This document shows positions 1 to 7,291 of a stretch of DNA of 11,293 nucleotides, one piece after another. Under the pieces are notes generated by a model that was given only the letters and a program-made list of their open reading frames with translations, was not told the DNA's origin and did no database searches. The stretch covers positions 1 to 11,293 of the forward strand of contig JAGCIP010000179.1 in assembly GCA_017648525.1 (NCBI GenBank). Reading direction: 5' to 3'. Made by a program: the position numbers and the translations under genes. How positions within the stretch are numbered: the first letter of the stretch is position 1; the number at the start of each line of letters is the position of its first letter. Origin of the DNA: Clostridia bacterium (GTDB taxonomy: Bacteria; Bacillota; Clostridia; Christensenellales; Borkfalkiaceae).

Positions 1-2
1 AA

Positions 3-1664
3 GAAGGTATCTTAAAGACTATTAACGACTCTATCGACTACGATACCGCAGGTTTCATTGCTGCTGAACTTGGCATTGAACTTGAACTTAAACTCGATAA
101 AACCGCAGAAGACGTTTTAAGCGAAGGCTTTGAAGGGCAAGAAGACGACGTTGCTACGCTCAAAAAGCGTCCTCCCGTCGTTACCGTTATGGGTCACGTT
201 GACCACGGTAAAACTTCGCTTCTTGATAGAATTAGAAAAACCAACGTTACCGCAGGCGAAGCGGGTGGTATTACCCAACATATCGGTGCATACCAAGTTA
301 GCGTTGATGGTGAAACCATTACTTTCTTGGATACGCCGGGACACGCAGCGTTTACCGCTATGCGTGCACGTGGTGCGCAAGCAACCGACATTGCTATTTT
401 AGTAGTTGCCGCAGACGACGGTATTATGCCACAAACGGTAGAAGCAATCAACCACGCAAAAGCGGCGGACGTTCCTATTTTAGTTGCCGTTAACAAAATT
501 GATAAACCCGAAGCAAATATAGAAAGAATTAAAACTCAACTCACAGAACACGGTTTACTTCCCGAAGAATGGGGTGGAGATGCTATTTTATGTCCCGTTT
601 CAGCAAAGACGGGCGAAGGGTTTGACAACCTTTTAGAAAACATTAACCTTTTAGCAGAAATTAAGGACCTTAAAGCAAATCCCGATAGAAAGGCTAAGGG
701 CGTTGTGGTAGAAGCGAAACTTGACCAAAGTAAAGGTCCTATCGCTACTATTCTCGTTCAAAACGGAACGCTCCGTGTTTCTGATAGCGTTATCGTTGGC
801 ACGGTTACGGGTAAGATTAGAGCAATGGTAGACGATAAAGGCAGGAGAGTTACTTCTGCAGGTCCGTCTACTCCCGTATCTATTATGGGTCTTGACGACG
901 TTCCTAACGCAGGCGATATTTTATATGCGGTAGAACACGAAAAACTTGCTAAACTCGTTGCTGAAGAAAGACAAAACAAAGAAAAAGAAAACATGCTTAA
1001 AGCGTCGCAAAAGGTTACGCTTGACGACGTGTTTAATAAGATTGCAGAAGGGGAAATGAAAATTCTTCCCATTATCGTTAAAGCGGACGTTCAAGGTTCG
1101 GTGGAAGCGGTTAAGCAGTCGCTTGAAAAACTTTCTAACGCTGAAGTTAAGGTAAACGTTATACACGCTGCTGCGGGCGCAATCAAGGAATCTGATATTA
1201 TGCTTGCAGAAAGTTCAAAAGCAATCATAATCGGGTTTAACGTACGTCCTGATTCAAACGCAAAACAAATTGCTGAAAGAAGTGGCGTTGACATTAAACT
1301 TTATAGAGTTATTTACGAAGCGATTGAAGACGTTGAACGTGCACTCAAAGGTATGCTCGCACCTAAATTTACTGAAATTTATAATGGTAAAGCAGAAGTT
1401 CGTGAAGTGTTCAAAATTTCAGGCGTTGGTCAAGTTGCTGGTTGTTACGTTACCGAAGGTAAAATTATTCGTAACGGCAAACTCCGTATTTATCGTGACG
1501 ACGTTATGATTTGTGAAGGAAACGTATTGCAGTTAAAGCGCTTTAAAGACGACGTTAAGGAAGTTGCGCAAGGCTTTGAATGCGGTATTTCAATCGAAAG
1601 ATTTAACGATATTAAGGTCGGCGACTTTATTGAAAGTTATCAAGTAGAAGAGAGTAAAGAATAA
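3..1664 (+). CDS. infB: Translation initiation factor IF-2 (5' end missing)
   Basis: IF-2 is the cytoplasmic GTPase that brings initiator fMet-tRNA to the 30S subunit and promotes subunit joining. The reading frame is open from base 3, so the gene enters from the left; the ATG at 189 is the internal Met of the GTPase domain, not a start. All the G motifs are visible: GHVDHGKT (nt 192-215), GITQHIGAY, DTPGH (330-344), NKID (492-503) and SAKTG (600-614). Domain II, a linker rich in Lys and Glu, domain III (PIIVKADVQGSVEA) and the C-terminal fMet-tRNA-binding beta-barrel follow in the usual order. About 553 codons are visible; the variable N-terminal region lies outside. The stop overlaps the rbfA start by one base (TAATG), which suggests translational coupling. 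Identification is secure. Confidence 0.98.
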   Translation, partial: EGILKTINDSIDYDTAGFIAAELGIELELKLDKTAEDVLSEGFEGQEDDVATLKKRPPVVTVMGHVDHGKTSLLDRIRKTNVTAGEAGGITQHIGAYQVSVDGETITFLDTPGHAAFTAMRARGAQATDIAILVVAADDGIMPQTVEAINHAKAADVPILVAVNKIDKPEANIERIKTQLTEHGLLPEEWGGDAILCPVSAKTGEGFDNLLENINLLAEIKDLKANPDRKAKGVVVEAKLDQSKGPIATILVQNGTLRVSDSVIVGTVTGKIRAMVDDKGRRVTSAGPSTPVSIMGLDDVPNAGDILYAVEHEKLAKLVAEERQNKEKENMLKASQKVTLDDVFNKIAEGEMKILPIIVKADVQGSVEAVKQSLEKLSNAEVKVNVIHAAAGAIKESDIMLAESSKAIIIGFNVRPDSNAKQIAERSGVDIKLYRVIYEAIEDVERALKGMLAPKFTEIYNGKAEVREVFKISGVGQVAGCYVTEGKIIRNGKLRIYRDDVMICEGNVLQLKRFKDDVKEVAQGFECGISIERFNDIKVGDFIESYQVEESKE

Positions 1665-2038
1665 TGAGAAGAACAGGAAAAGTGCCGAGAAACGATAGGC
1701 TTAACGGCGAATTTCAAAAAGAAATATACGATATTATTTCTAGAAAACTCAAAAATCCGCTAATTACCGAAATGTTTTCGGTAGTTCGTGTAGATGCGAG
1801 TAAGGATTTGTCGTACGCAAAGGTATATATTAGCGTTTACTCTACCGACCCCAACAAAAAAGACATTACTTTTAAGGCAATTCAAGCGGATGCTAAAAAA
1901 ATCCGCTTTGAACTTGCTAAAGTTATAAGAGCAAGAACCGTTCCAGAACTTAATTTCGTACTTGACGATTCAATGGAATACGGTGATAAAATGGACAAAT
2001 TATTCAAGAGCATCAACCAAGGAGAAAAGCGTGATTAG
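1664..2038 (+). CDS. rbfA: 30S ribosome-binding factor RbfA
   Basis: RbfA is a small KH-fold protein that binds the 30S subunit and helps late 16S rRNA maturation and cold adaptation. The 124-residue length is normal. The family pattern is readable along the chain: an N-terminal basic stretch with EIYDIISRKLKNP, then VVRVDASKDLSYAKVYISV, then FELAKVIRARTVPELNFVLDDS, which matches the usual 'R..PEL.F..D.S' ending. The ATG overlaps the infB stop by one base, and the 3' end overlaps the nrnA start by 8 nt, so the gene sits in a coupled infB-rbfA-nrnA series. It ends with TAG, showing that TAG is a normal terminator here. No anomaly is seen. Confidence 0.95.
   Translation: MRRTGKVPRNDRLNGEFQKEIYDIISRKLKNPLITEMFSVVRVDASKDLSYAKVYISVYSTDPNKKDITFKAIQADAKKIRFELAKVIRARTVPELNFVLDDSMEYGDKMDKLFKSINQGEKRD
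2019..2024 (+). promoter_or_regulatory. Ribosome binding site of nrnA (decides GTG start)
   Basis: AAGGAG lies 6 nt upstream of GTG 2031 and inside the 3' end of rbfA. No comparable site precedes the in-frame ATG at 1962. This supports the shorter protein. Confidence 0.8.
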
Positions 2039-2984
2039 TTTACAAAAACTGGGCGAAAAAATCAAAGCAGAAAAGAGCGTTGCGTTGTTTTGCCACGTCA
2101 GACCTGACGGGGATTGTCTTGGTTCGGCTTTAGCGCTTAAATTAGCGCTTAAAACTCTCGGCATTAAAGCGGAAGTCTTTTGCGACGATTCCGTTCCGTC
2201 GAGATTTTTCTTTTTAAACGAGTGCAAGACGGTTAAACAACAATTAGACGGAGAATACGGTGCGCTTGTTGCTATCGACTGTGCGGATATCCAAAGATTA
2301 GGCAGTTTTGCAGAGACGTTTTATTCGCATAAGAACACCTATTCTATCGACCACCATATATCTAATAATCGTTACGCAAAAGAAAACTTTGTTAGAGATT
2401 TAGCAAGCAATTCGGAAAACGTGTTAGAATTTATTGAAATTTTGGGCGTTAAGCCGAATGCCGAAATCGCTAATCTTTTACTAATGGGCGTGATGACCGA
2501 TACGGGGGGATTTAGGCACAAAAACGTAACCGCAAGCACTATGAATTCGGTTGCAAAACTAGTTGCGCTTGGCGGTAATACTAACGAGATTTATTATCAT
2601 ATGTTCTCGGCGCAAAGCAAAGAGCGTGCTAAACTTTTTGGCGTGGTAATGTCCAAACTTCGTTATTTTTTGGACGGAAAGTTTGCCGTAGCAACCGTGA
2701 GATTAGCCGATTTTGAAAGTTCTAAAGCAGAACAAAGCGAAACGGAAGGATTTATAGATTTCGTTATGGGCATTCGTGGCGTTGAAGTCGGTGCGTGCGT
2801 TATGGAAATGCAACAAAATAAATTTAAGATAAGTTTTCGTTCAAAATCCGCAGACGTGAACGCTGTTGCCGGTTATTTTGGCGGTGGCGGACACACGCTT
2901 GCTAGCGGTTGTCAAATTCAGGGCGAATACGAAGAAGTTATAGATAAAATAACCTTTGCTGTAAAAAGAGAACTTCCGGAATAA
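2031..2984 (+). CDS. nrnA: DHH-family oligoribonuclease / pAp phosphatase (NrnA-like)
   Basis: NrnA-type enzymes degrade very short RNAs and also dephosphorylate 3'-phosphoadenosine 5'-phosphate; they are cytoplasmic and Mn-dependent. Counted from the GTG at 2031 the protein has 317 residues. The DHH phosphoesterase motifs are intact: HVRPDGD (22-28), D83 in VAIDCAD, DHH (107-109) and D157 in MTDTGGF. The DHHA1 domain carries the substrate-binding GGGGH (284-288) with RSKS near 270. I chose GTG 2031 because AAGGAG lies at 2019-2024, 6 nt upstream, and the protein then starts close to the DHH fold. The longer frame from ATG 1962 runs deep into rbfA and adds 23 unrelated residues. The 8-nt overlap with rbfA fits coupling. 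The nrnA position between rbfA and truB is common in Firmicutes. Confidence 0.92.
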   Translation: MISLQKLGEKIKAEKSVALFCHVRPDGDCLGSALALKLALKTLGIKAEVFCDDSVPSRFFFLNECKTVKQQLDGEYGALVAIDCADIQRLGSFAETFYSHKNTYSIDHHISNNRYAKENFVRDLASNSENVLEFIEILGVKPNAEIANLLLMGVMTDTGGFRHKNVTASTMNSVAKLVALGGNTNEIYYHMFSAQSKERAKLFGVVMSKLRYFLDGKFAVATVRLADFESSKAEQSETEGFIDFVMGIRGVEVGACVMEMQQNKFKISFRSKSADVNAVAGYFGGGGHTLASGCQIQGEYEEVIDKITFAVKRELPE

Positions 2985-2987
2985 TTT

Positions 2988-3836
2988 ATGAAAGGTTTTA
3001 TTAACTTGATTAAGCCACAGGGTATGAGCTCGGCTTATGCCGTTGGCGCAGTTAAGAAAAAATTTAATTTGCCGTGTGGACATATGGGCACACTTGACCC
3101 TATGGCATCTGGCGTTTTGCCCGTCGGGATAGCAAAGACGTCCCGTCTTTTTCAGTATTTACTTGACAAAGAGAAGATATACGTTGCAAAATTCAAGTTT
3201 GGTTTTTCAACCGATACTCTTGACGTTACGGGGCAAACCGTTGATACTACCACGGTTATTCCTACTTTGCAACAAATCAACTCGGTTTTAGGTAATTTTG
3301 TCGGTGAAATAGACCAAGTTCCACCAAAATATTCTGCAAAATGTATAGACGGAAAGCGTGGTTATCAACTTGCTCGAAAAGGCGTTGACTTTGAACTTGC
3401 GCCCAAAAAAGTAACTATTTTAGGTGCGGAGTGTTTAGGGCAGACGGACGAAAACGAGTTTGAGTTTAAGTTTACCTGTAAGGGTGGAACTTATATTCGC
3501 TCGCTTGCAAGAGATATAGGTTTTGCGTGTAATTCACTAGGGGTAATGAGTTCGCTTGATAGGCGTGCTTGCGGTATTTTCGATTATTCTAACGGCGTTT
3601 CGATAGAAGAACTTAAAAGTAGCGATAACCCAGAAAAGTTTTTAATTGCGCCCGACCTTGCAGTAAACTTTGAAAAGGTGATTTTGACCGAAAAGCAAGC
3701 CACAAAAATATTAAACGGTGTTTTTGAAGATTACGGCATTAAGGACGGAACTTATAGAGTATACAACCAAGAAGATTTTTGGGGAGTGGGCGAGGCTGAA
3801 AACGGAGCGATAAAAATTAAAGCGTATGTTAGATAA
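2988..3836 (+). CDS. truB: tRNA pseudouridine(55) synthase TruB
   Basis: TruB isomerises U55 to pseudouridine in the T-loop of tRNAs. The protein has 282 residues, within the family range. Motif I with the catalytic aspartate is GHMGTLDPMASGVLPV, with Asp37 as the nucleophile. Further family blocks are YVAKFKFGFSTDTLDVTG, PPKYSAKCIDGKRGYQLAR and GGTYIRSLARDIG. The C-terminal part after about residue 190 is the short, variable TruB C-terminal domain. The position after 'GH' is Met where many TruB proteins have Thr; I treat this as ordinary variation. The start is 3 nt after the nrnA stop with only a weak site (CCGGA) upstream, so translation probably depends on coupling. The last 11 nt overlap ribF. 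Confidence 0.96.
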   Translation: MKGFINLIKPQGMSSAYAVGAVKKKFNLPCGHMGTLDPMASGVLPVGIAKTSRLFQYLLDKEKIYVAKFKFGFSTDTLDVTGQTVDTTTVIPTLQQINSVLGNFVGEIDQVPPKYSAKCIDGKRGYQLARKGVDFELAPKKVTILGAECLGQTDENEFEFKFTCKGGTYIRSLARDIGFACNSLGVMSSLDRRACGIFDYSNGVSIEELKSSDNPEKFLIAPDLAVNFEKVILTEKQATKILNGVFEDYGIKDGTYRVYNQEDFWGVGEAENGAIKIKAYVR

Positions 3837-4722
3837 TAAAAATACGCCCGTAGTCATAGCGTTAGGCTATTTTGACAGCGTGCACCGCGGGCATCAAAAG
3901 GTTATAAAAACTGCGAAAGAGCAGGCAAACTTAATAGGCGCAAAGGCGGTGGTTTTTACTTTTAAAGGCAATCTTAAAAGCGCAATAAGCGGTGGCGAGG
4001 AAAAGGTGGTTTTTACGCCGGAAGAACGCACGGAGTTTTTAAAAAACGCAGGAGCAGATTTTATATATTTTGCACCTGTTAGTGAAGAATTTTTATCGCT
4101 AGATAAAACCGAATTTTTAGATTTTATAAACGGCGAATTCAACATTAAAGGTTACGTTAGTGGTGGTGATTATCGTTTTTGCAAGGGCGGAAAATGTTGC
4201 ATTAGCGATATAATCGATTATGCAAAACATAAAAATCAGTTAGTGATAACCGAAGACACGCTTAACGAAAAAGGCGAAAAAATTTCAACAACCTTAATAA
4301 AAAATTGCCTTTTAGACGGAGACGTTGTTAAAGCAAATCTTTTGTTAGGGCGAGATTATTCGATTAGCGGAAAGGTTTTTGAAGATAGAAAAGTCGGTAG
4401 AAAGTTAGGTTTTCCTACCGTAAATATTAAAATTGAAAAGAATAAACACCCCTTAAAAGACGGCGTGTATTTTGGAAGTATAATTCTAGACGGAAAAAAA
4501 TATAAAACGCTAATAAATTACGGTGCACGCCCAACTTATTCGTTAAACGAAAAGTTGTTAGAAGCGCATATTTTAGATTTTTCCGGCGAACTTTACGGCA
4601 GGGAGATTACCGTTAATTTTAGCGGGTTTTTAAGAGAAATAATTAAATTTAAGGACGAAAACGGCTTAAAAGCGCAACTTTTAGCCGATTTGGATAAAGT
4701 TAGGGGAAAAGACTATGATTAA
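3826..4722 (+). CDS. ribF: Bifunctional riboflavin kinase / FAD synthetase
   Basis: RibF phosphorylates riboflavin to FMN and adenylylates FMN to FAD. The 298-residue length is normal. The N-terminal nucleotidyltransferase domain (about 1-165) has the signature GYFDSVHRGH (14-23). The C-terminal flavokinase domain (about 175-295) has GFPTVN (195-200), GVYFG, the NYGARPT segment and E246 in EAHILDF, the expected catalytic Glu. Two departures are visible: the segment usually written SSTRIR reads STTLIK (154-159), and the region usually FG...G reads FCKGGKC with cysteines at 119, 124 and 125. Neither looks inactivating. The start overlaps truB by 11 nt and the end overlaps the next gene by 8 nt. 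No FMN riboswitch precedes it, as expected for a gene inside the translation operon. Confidence 0.95.
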   Translation: MLDNKNTPVVIALGYFDSVHRGHQKVIKTAKEQANLIGAKAVVFTFKGNLKSAISGGEEKVVFTPEERTEFLKNAGADFIYFAPVSEEFLSLDKTEFLDFINGEFNIKGYVSGGDYRFCKGGKCCISDIIDYAKHKNQLVITEDTLNEKGEKISTTLIKNCLLDGDVVKANLLLGRDYSISGKVFEDRKVGRKLGFPTVNIKIEKNKHPLKDGVYFGSIILDGKKYKTLINYGARPTYSLNEKLLEAHILDFSGELYGREITVNFSGFLREIIKFKDENGLKAQLLADLDKVRGKDYD

Positions 4723-5560
4723 GTTTGGACCTAGTGGGAATTCTCTTGCGTTTTCGCAAGCGGGAAAAAGCAAGAGCGAAGAATCTGCTGTTTGGGTTAA
4801 AAATTTAGGGCTTAGTTGTTTTGAATATTCGTTCGGGCGTGGCGTGAATTTAACCGACGAGCGTGCAGTTTCAATCGGCAAGGCGTTCAGCGATGCAGGG
4901 GTGGAAATAAGCGTTCATGCGCCTTATTATATTAACTTTGCTAACCCCGAACAAGAAAACGCTGAAAAATCTTACGGCTACGTTTTAAGTTCGGCTAAAA
5001 AGGTTAAACTTATGGGTGGAAAGCGTGTTGTTTTTCACCCCGCAAGTCAAGGCAAAATGAAAAGAGAACAAGCAGTTGACTTGACCGAAGAACGCCTTAA
5101 AATTTTGCGTGACCGTATTTATGAAGAAAATCTATCAGACCTTATAATTTGCCCTGAAACTATGGGTAAAATAGGGCAGATAGGCACGATTGAAGAAGTT
5201 ACTAGGTTCTGTAAAATAGATAAGATTTATATTCCCGCAGTCGATTTCGGGCATATTAACGCAAGGGAGTGCGGAAGTCTAAAAAGCGAAAAAGACTATA
5301 CCGAGCGTTTGGAATATATGATTAGTGAACTAGGCTATGAAAAAATGAAAAATTTTCATATTCACTTTTCAAAGATTGAATATTCGGCAAAGGGCGAAGT
5401 TAGGCATTTGACTTTTGAGGACAATCACTACGGCCCTGATTTCGAGCCACTCGCTCTTGCGCTTAAAAAACTTAATCTTGAGCCGTATATAGTGTGCGAA
5501 TCGGCAGGAACACAAGATATTGACGCATTAAAAATGCAAAAAATATATTACGGTAATTGA
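4715..5560 (+). CDS. Endonuclease IV-like TIM-barrel metalloprotein (AP endonuclease family 2)
   Basis: The 281-residue protein matches the endonuclease IV / xylose-isomerase-like TIM barrel. Family members cleave DNA at abasic sites using three zinc ions. All nine metal ligands of E. coli Nfo have plausible counterparts: H68 in SVHAPY, H108 in VVFHP, E148 in CPETMG, D177 and H180 in VDFGH, H215 in FHIHFSK, D236 and H238 in EDNH, and E262 in CESAG. Spacing is close to that of Nfo (69, 109, 145, 179, 182, 216, 229, 231, 261, from memory). The usual HLNDSK block reads HIHFSK and the usual DRHEHIG block reads DNHYGPD, so it is a divergent branch whose substrate is unproven. The start has AGGGGA at 4702-4707, 7 nt upstream, and overlaps ribF by 8 nt. 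I give no gene symbol because nfo activity is inferred. Confidence 0.85.
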   Translation: MIKFGPSGNSLAFSQAGKSKSEESAVWVKNLGLSCFEYSFGRGVNLTDERAVSIGKAFSDAGVEISVHAPYYINFANPEQENAEKSYGYVLSSAKKVKLMGGKRVVFHPASQGKMKREQAVDLTEERLKILRDRIYEENLSDLIICPETMGKIGQIGTIEEVTRFCKIDKIYIPAVDFGHINARECGSLKSEKDYTERLEYMISELGYEKMKNFHIHFSKIEYSAKGEVRHLTFEDNHYGPDFEPLALALKKLNLEPYIVCESAGTQDIDALKMQKIYYGN

Positions 5561-5585
5561 CTTATAAATAATTTTTTGGTAAAAT
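5557..5585 (+). promoter_or_regulatory. Sigma-A-type promoter for the M24 peptidase gene/efp
   Basis: TTGACT (5557-5562) and TAAAAT (5580-5585) are separated by 17 nt, each one base from consensus. The -35 box contains the stop codon of the upstream gene. The expected transcription start, about 5592, leaves only about 4 nt before the ATG at 5596, and no Shine-Dalgarno sequence is present. A 7-nt inverted repeat, ACTTATA (5560-5566) and TATAAGT (5587-5593), brackets the core promoter; in such AT-rich DNA it may be chance. Confidence 0.6.
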
Positions 5586-5595
5586 ATATAAGTAA

Positions 5596-6630
5596 ATGAA
5601 AAAATTATTCGGTAGCGCTCAAAAAGCGTACTTATTAAAAGACCGCATTTTAAGGCGATATTTCACGGGAGTTGACGTTGCGGAAGGTTATTTGTTAATA
5701 ACAAAAGAACAAACCTATTTTACGGACGCAAGATATTTTTTACCCGCAAAGGAAAAATTTAATTCGCTCGGCATAGATTGTAGGCTTTATTTAGGACTTG
5801 AAAGTATTAAAGAACGCTTGTCGGAGTTGGGTGTTAAAGAACTAAAACTTGATTACCGTACTACAACAATGAAAGAGTATGGTGATTATAAAGAGTTCGG
5901 GCTTATAATTAGCGATTGCTCTGATGAAATTGAAATTTCCCGTTCAGTTAAAAATCAAAGTGAAATTGATGCTATTAAAAGGGCGTGTGAAATAATCCAG
6001 CGTGCATATCACAGCACGATAAAGCGTGTCAAAAAGGGCATGACCGAATTAGAAGTCAAAGAGATTTTAGAAAGTTATGCGTTAGAGTATGGTGCGGAAG
6101 GTATGGCTTTTGATACCATTGTTGCGTTTGGTGAAAATTCCGCCGTACCGCATCACGAAACGGGAAAAACCGTTTTAAGCGATAATCAAGCCGTGCTTAT
6201 AGACACGGGCTGTACGATAAACGGATATTGTTCGGATTTGACAAGAACTGCTTTTTATGGCGAGCCGAGTGAAAAATTCCTTAACTGCTATCAAGCGGTA
6301 AAAATGGCAAATCAGTTGGCGTTGGATAAAATTAGTGTGGGAATAACTTGCGTGGACGCAGATGCTATTGCAAGGAATTACCTAAAAGAAAAAGATTTAG
6401 ATAAATTCTTTACGCACTCGCTTGGGCACGGAGTAGGGCTCGAAATACACGAATACCCGACCGTATCGCCAAGAAGTAAGGCAAAACTTGTAGAAAATAC
6501 CGTGTTTACGGTTGAGCCGGGTGTTTATTTAGACCACTAGTTGGGTATTAGAATATAAGACACGTTTGTAATTAACGGCGGAAAGGCTGAAAGGCTTTTT
6601 ACCGACGATAAAGAATTGATGATTTTGTAA
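5596..6630 (+). pseudogene. M24 family (Xaa-Pro aminopeptidase-like) gene interrupted by two in-frame stops
   Basis: An intact protein of this kind removes the N-terminal residue before proline, using two metal ions in a pita-bread fold. The N-terminal creatinase-like domain (about 1-115) and most of the catalytic domain are intact through residue 314. Four of five metal ligands are present: D203 in VLIDTG, D214 in CSDLTRT, H278 in LGHGVG and E307 in TVEPGVY. TAG (6538-6540) then interrupts the frame; LGIRI follows, and TAA (6556-6558) stands where the IRIED motif needs its ligand Glu. The same frame continues with DTFVINGG and reaches a natural-looking stop at 6628-6630, giving 344 codons in all, about normal. 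One substitution per stop would restore the gene. The product as written (5596-6540, 314 aa) lacks the last ligand and is probably inactive. A sequencing or assembly error is the alternative. It sits upstream of efp, as in many Firmicutes. Confidence 0.85.
6541..6630 (+). other. Detached C-terminal tail of the M24 peptidase, still in frame
   Basis: Read in the same frame as the upstream gene, this stretch gives LGIRI, a TAA stop, then DTFVINGG and ...LFTDDKELMIL before a TAA. This is the normal C-terminal end of prolidase/aminopeptidase P proteins. No start codon or ribosome binding site would let it be made alone. It fills most of the gap before efp. Confidence 0.85.
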
Positions 6631-6658
6631 AAAATAAAAATTTAGATATATAACTATT

Positions 6659-6664
6659 AAGGAG
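6659..6664 (+). promoter_or_regulatory. Ribosome binding site of efp
   Basis: AAGGAG sits 8 nt before ATG 6673. It is a strong site, in contrast to the missing site of the upstream peptidase gene, so efp translation does not depend on ribosomes finishing that gene. Confidence 0.85.
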
Positions 6665-6672
6665 AAAACAAT

Positions 6673-7233
6673 ATGATATCAGCAGGCGATTTCAGAAAGG
6701 GCGTAACTTTTGAATACGAAAGCGGAATTTACACAATCGTAGATTTCCAACACGTTAAACCAGGTAAGGGTGCAGCGTTCGTTAGAACTAAAATGAAAAA
6801 CGTTGTAACCGGTTCAGTTCTTGAAAAAACTTGGAACCCCACCGAAAAAGTACAAGAAGCACAAATCGAAACAAGAAACATGACTTATTCTTATACCGAT
6901 GGTGAACTTTATTACTTTATGGACCAAGACTTCAACCTTGTACCGTTAAACTACGAACAAGTTGAAGACGCTCTTAAATACATTAAAGAAAACGACCCCG
7001 TTATCGTAAGGTCATACAAAGGCAATGCTTTCTCGGTTGAATGCGAAAACTTCGTAACTCTCCGTGTAATTCAAGCAGACCCGTCAGTTAAGGGCAACAC
7101 CGCAACCAACGCTACTAAGGAAGCAGTTTTGGAAACCGGTACGAAATTACAAGTTCCTATGTTCGTTGAAGAAGGTGAACTTATTAGAGTTGACACCAGA
7201 ACGGGCGAATACATGGAAAGAGTTAAAGGCTAA
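6673..7233 (+). CDS. efp: Elongation factor P
   Basis: EF-P enters the E site of stalled ribosomes and helps peptide bond formation at proline runs. The protein has 186 residues, the family norm. Its three beta-barrel domains are visible: a KOW-like domain I (about 1-64), OB domain II (about 65-128) and OB domain III (about 129-185), the last ending in the hallmark VDTRTGEYMERV. The domain I loop reads HVKPGKGAAFVRTK with Lys32 at the tip. That loop is nearly the same as in Bacillus subtilis, where Lys32 carries a 5-aminopentanol group; E. coli modifies Lys34 with beta-lysine instead. The downstream reductase gene fits the Bacillus-type modification. No convincing promoter was found in the 42 nt before the gene, so transcription may come from 5557. 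It is followed by an intrinsic terminator. Confidence 0.98.
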   Translation: MISAGDFRKGVTFEYESGIYTIVDFQHVKPGKGAAFVRTKMKNVVTGSVLEKTWNPTEKVQEAQIETRNMTYSYTDGELYYFMDQDFNLVPLNYEQVEDALKYIKENDPVIVRSYKGNAFSVECENFVTLRVIQADPSVKGNTATNATKEAVLETGTKLQVPMFVEEGELIRVDTRTGEYMERVKG

Positions 7234-7250
7234 TTAATAAAATAACGACT

Positions 7251-7278
7251 ACCCGCAAAGAAATTTGCGGGTTTCTTT
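7251..7278 (+). terminator. Intrinsic terminator after efp
   Basis: A perfect 9-bp stem pairs ACCCGCAAA (7251-7259) with TTTGCGGGT (7264-7272) around a GAAA loop, followed by TTCTTT. It lies 17 nt after the efp stop. The next gene's ribosome binding site begins directly after the U-tract, so read-through or a promoter inside efp must supply the downstream unit. Confidence 0.88.
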
Positions 7279-7284
7279 AAGGTG
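7279..7284 (+). promoter_or_regulatory. Ribosome binding site of the reductase gene (decides GTG start)
   Basis: AAGGTG precedes GTG 7292 by 7 nt. The longer frame beginning at TTG 7265 would start inside the terminator hairpin and put extra residues before the KTVLITGAS strand, so it is rejected. Confidence 0.75.
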
Positions 7285-7291
7285 TAAAAAA

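Noticed and set aside
117..1294. Several open frames on the - strand and alternative + frames within infB
   Set aside because: They lie wholly within a securely identified gene in another frame, have no ribosome binding sites, and their translations show no recognisable motif.
1962..2030. Longer N-terminus for the NrnA-like protein from ATG 1962
   Set aside because: It lies inside rbfA, adds residues unrelated to the DHH fold and lacks a ribosome binding site; GTG 2031 has a good one.
6538..6558. Alternative genetic code or programmed read-through of TAG and TAA in the M24 gene
   Set aside because: TAG and TAA end several other complete genes in the window at natural positions, and two stops six codons apart make efficient read-through improbable.
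6616..6654. Possible promoter directly before efp (TTGATG with AT-rich TATATAAC-like sequence)
   Set aside because: No -35/-10 pair has acceptable spacing; the elements lie in the decayed coding tail and an AT-rich stretch.
7265..7291. Longer N-terminus for the reductase from TTG 7265
   Set aside because: It would begin within the terminator hairpin; the SDR fold normally starts a few residues before TGASGGIG, which fits GTG 7292.
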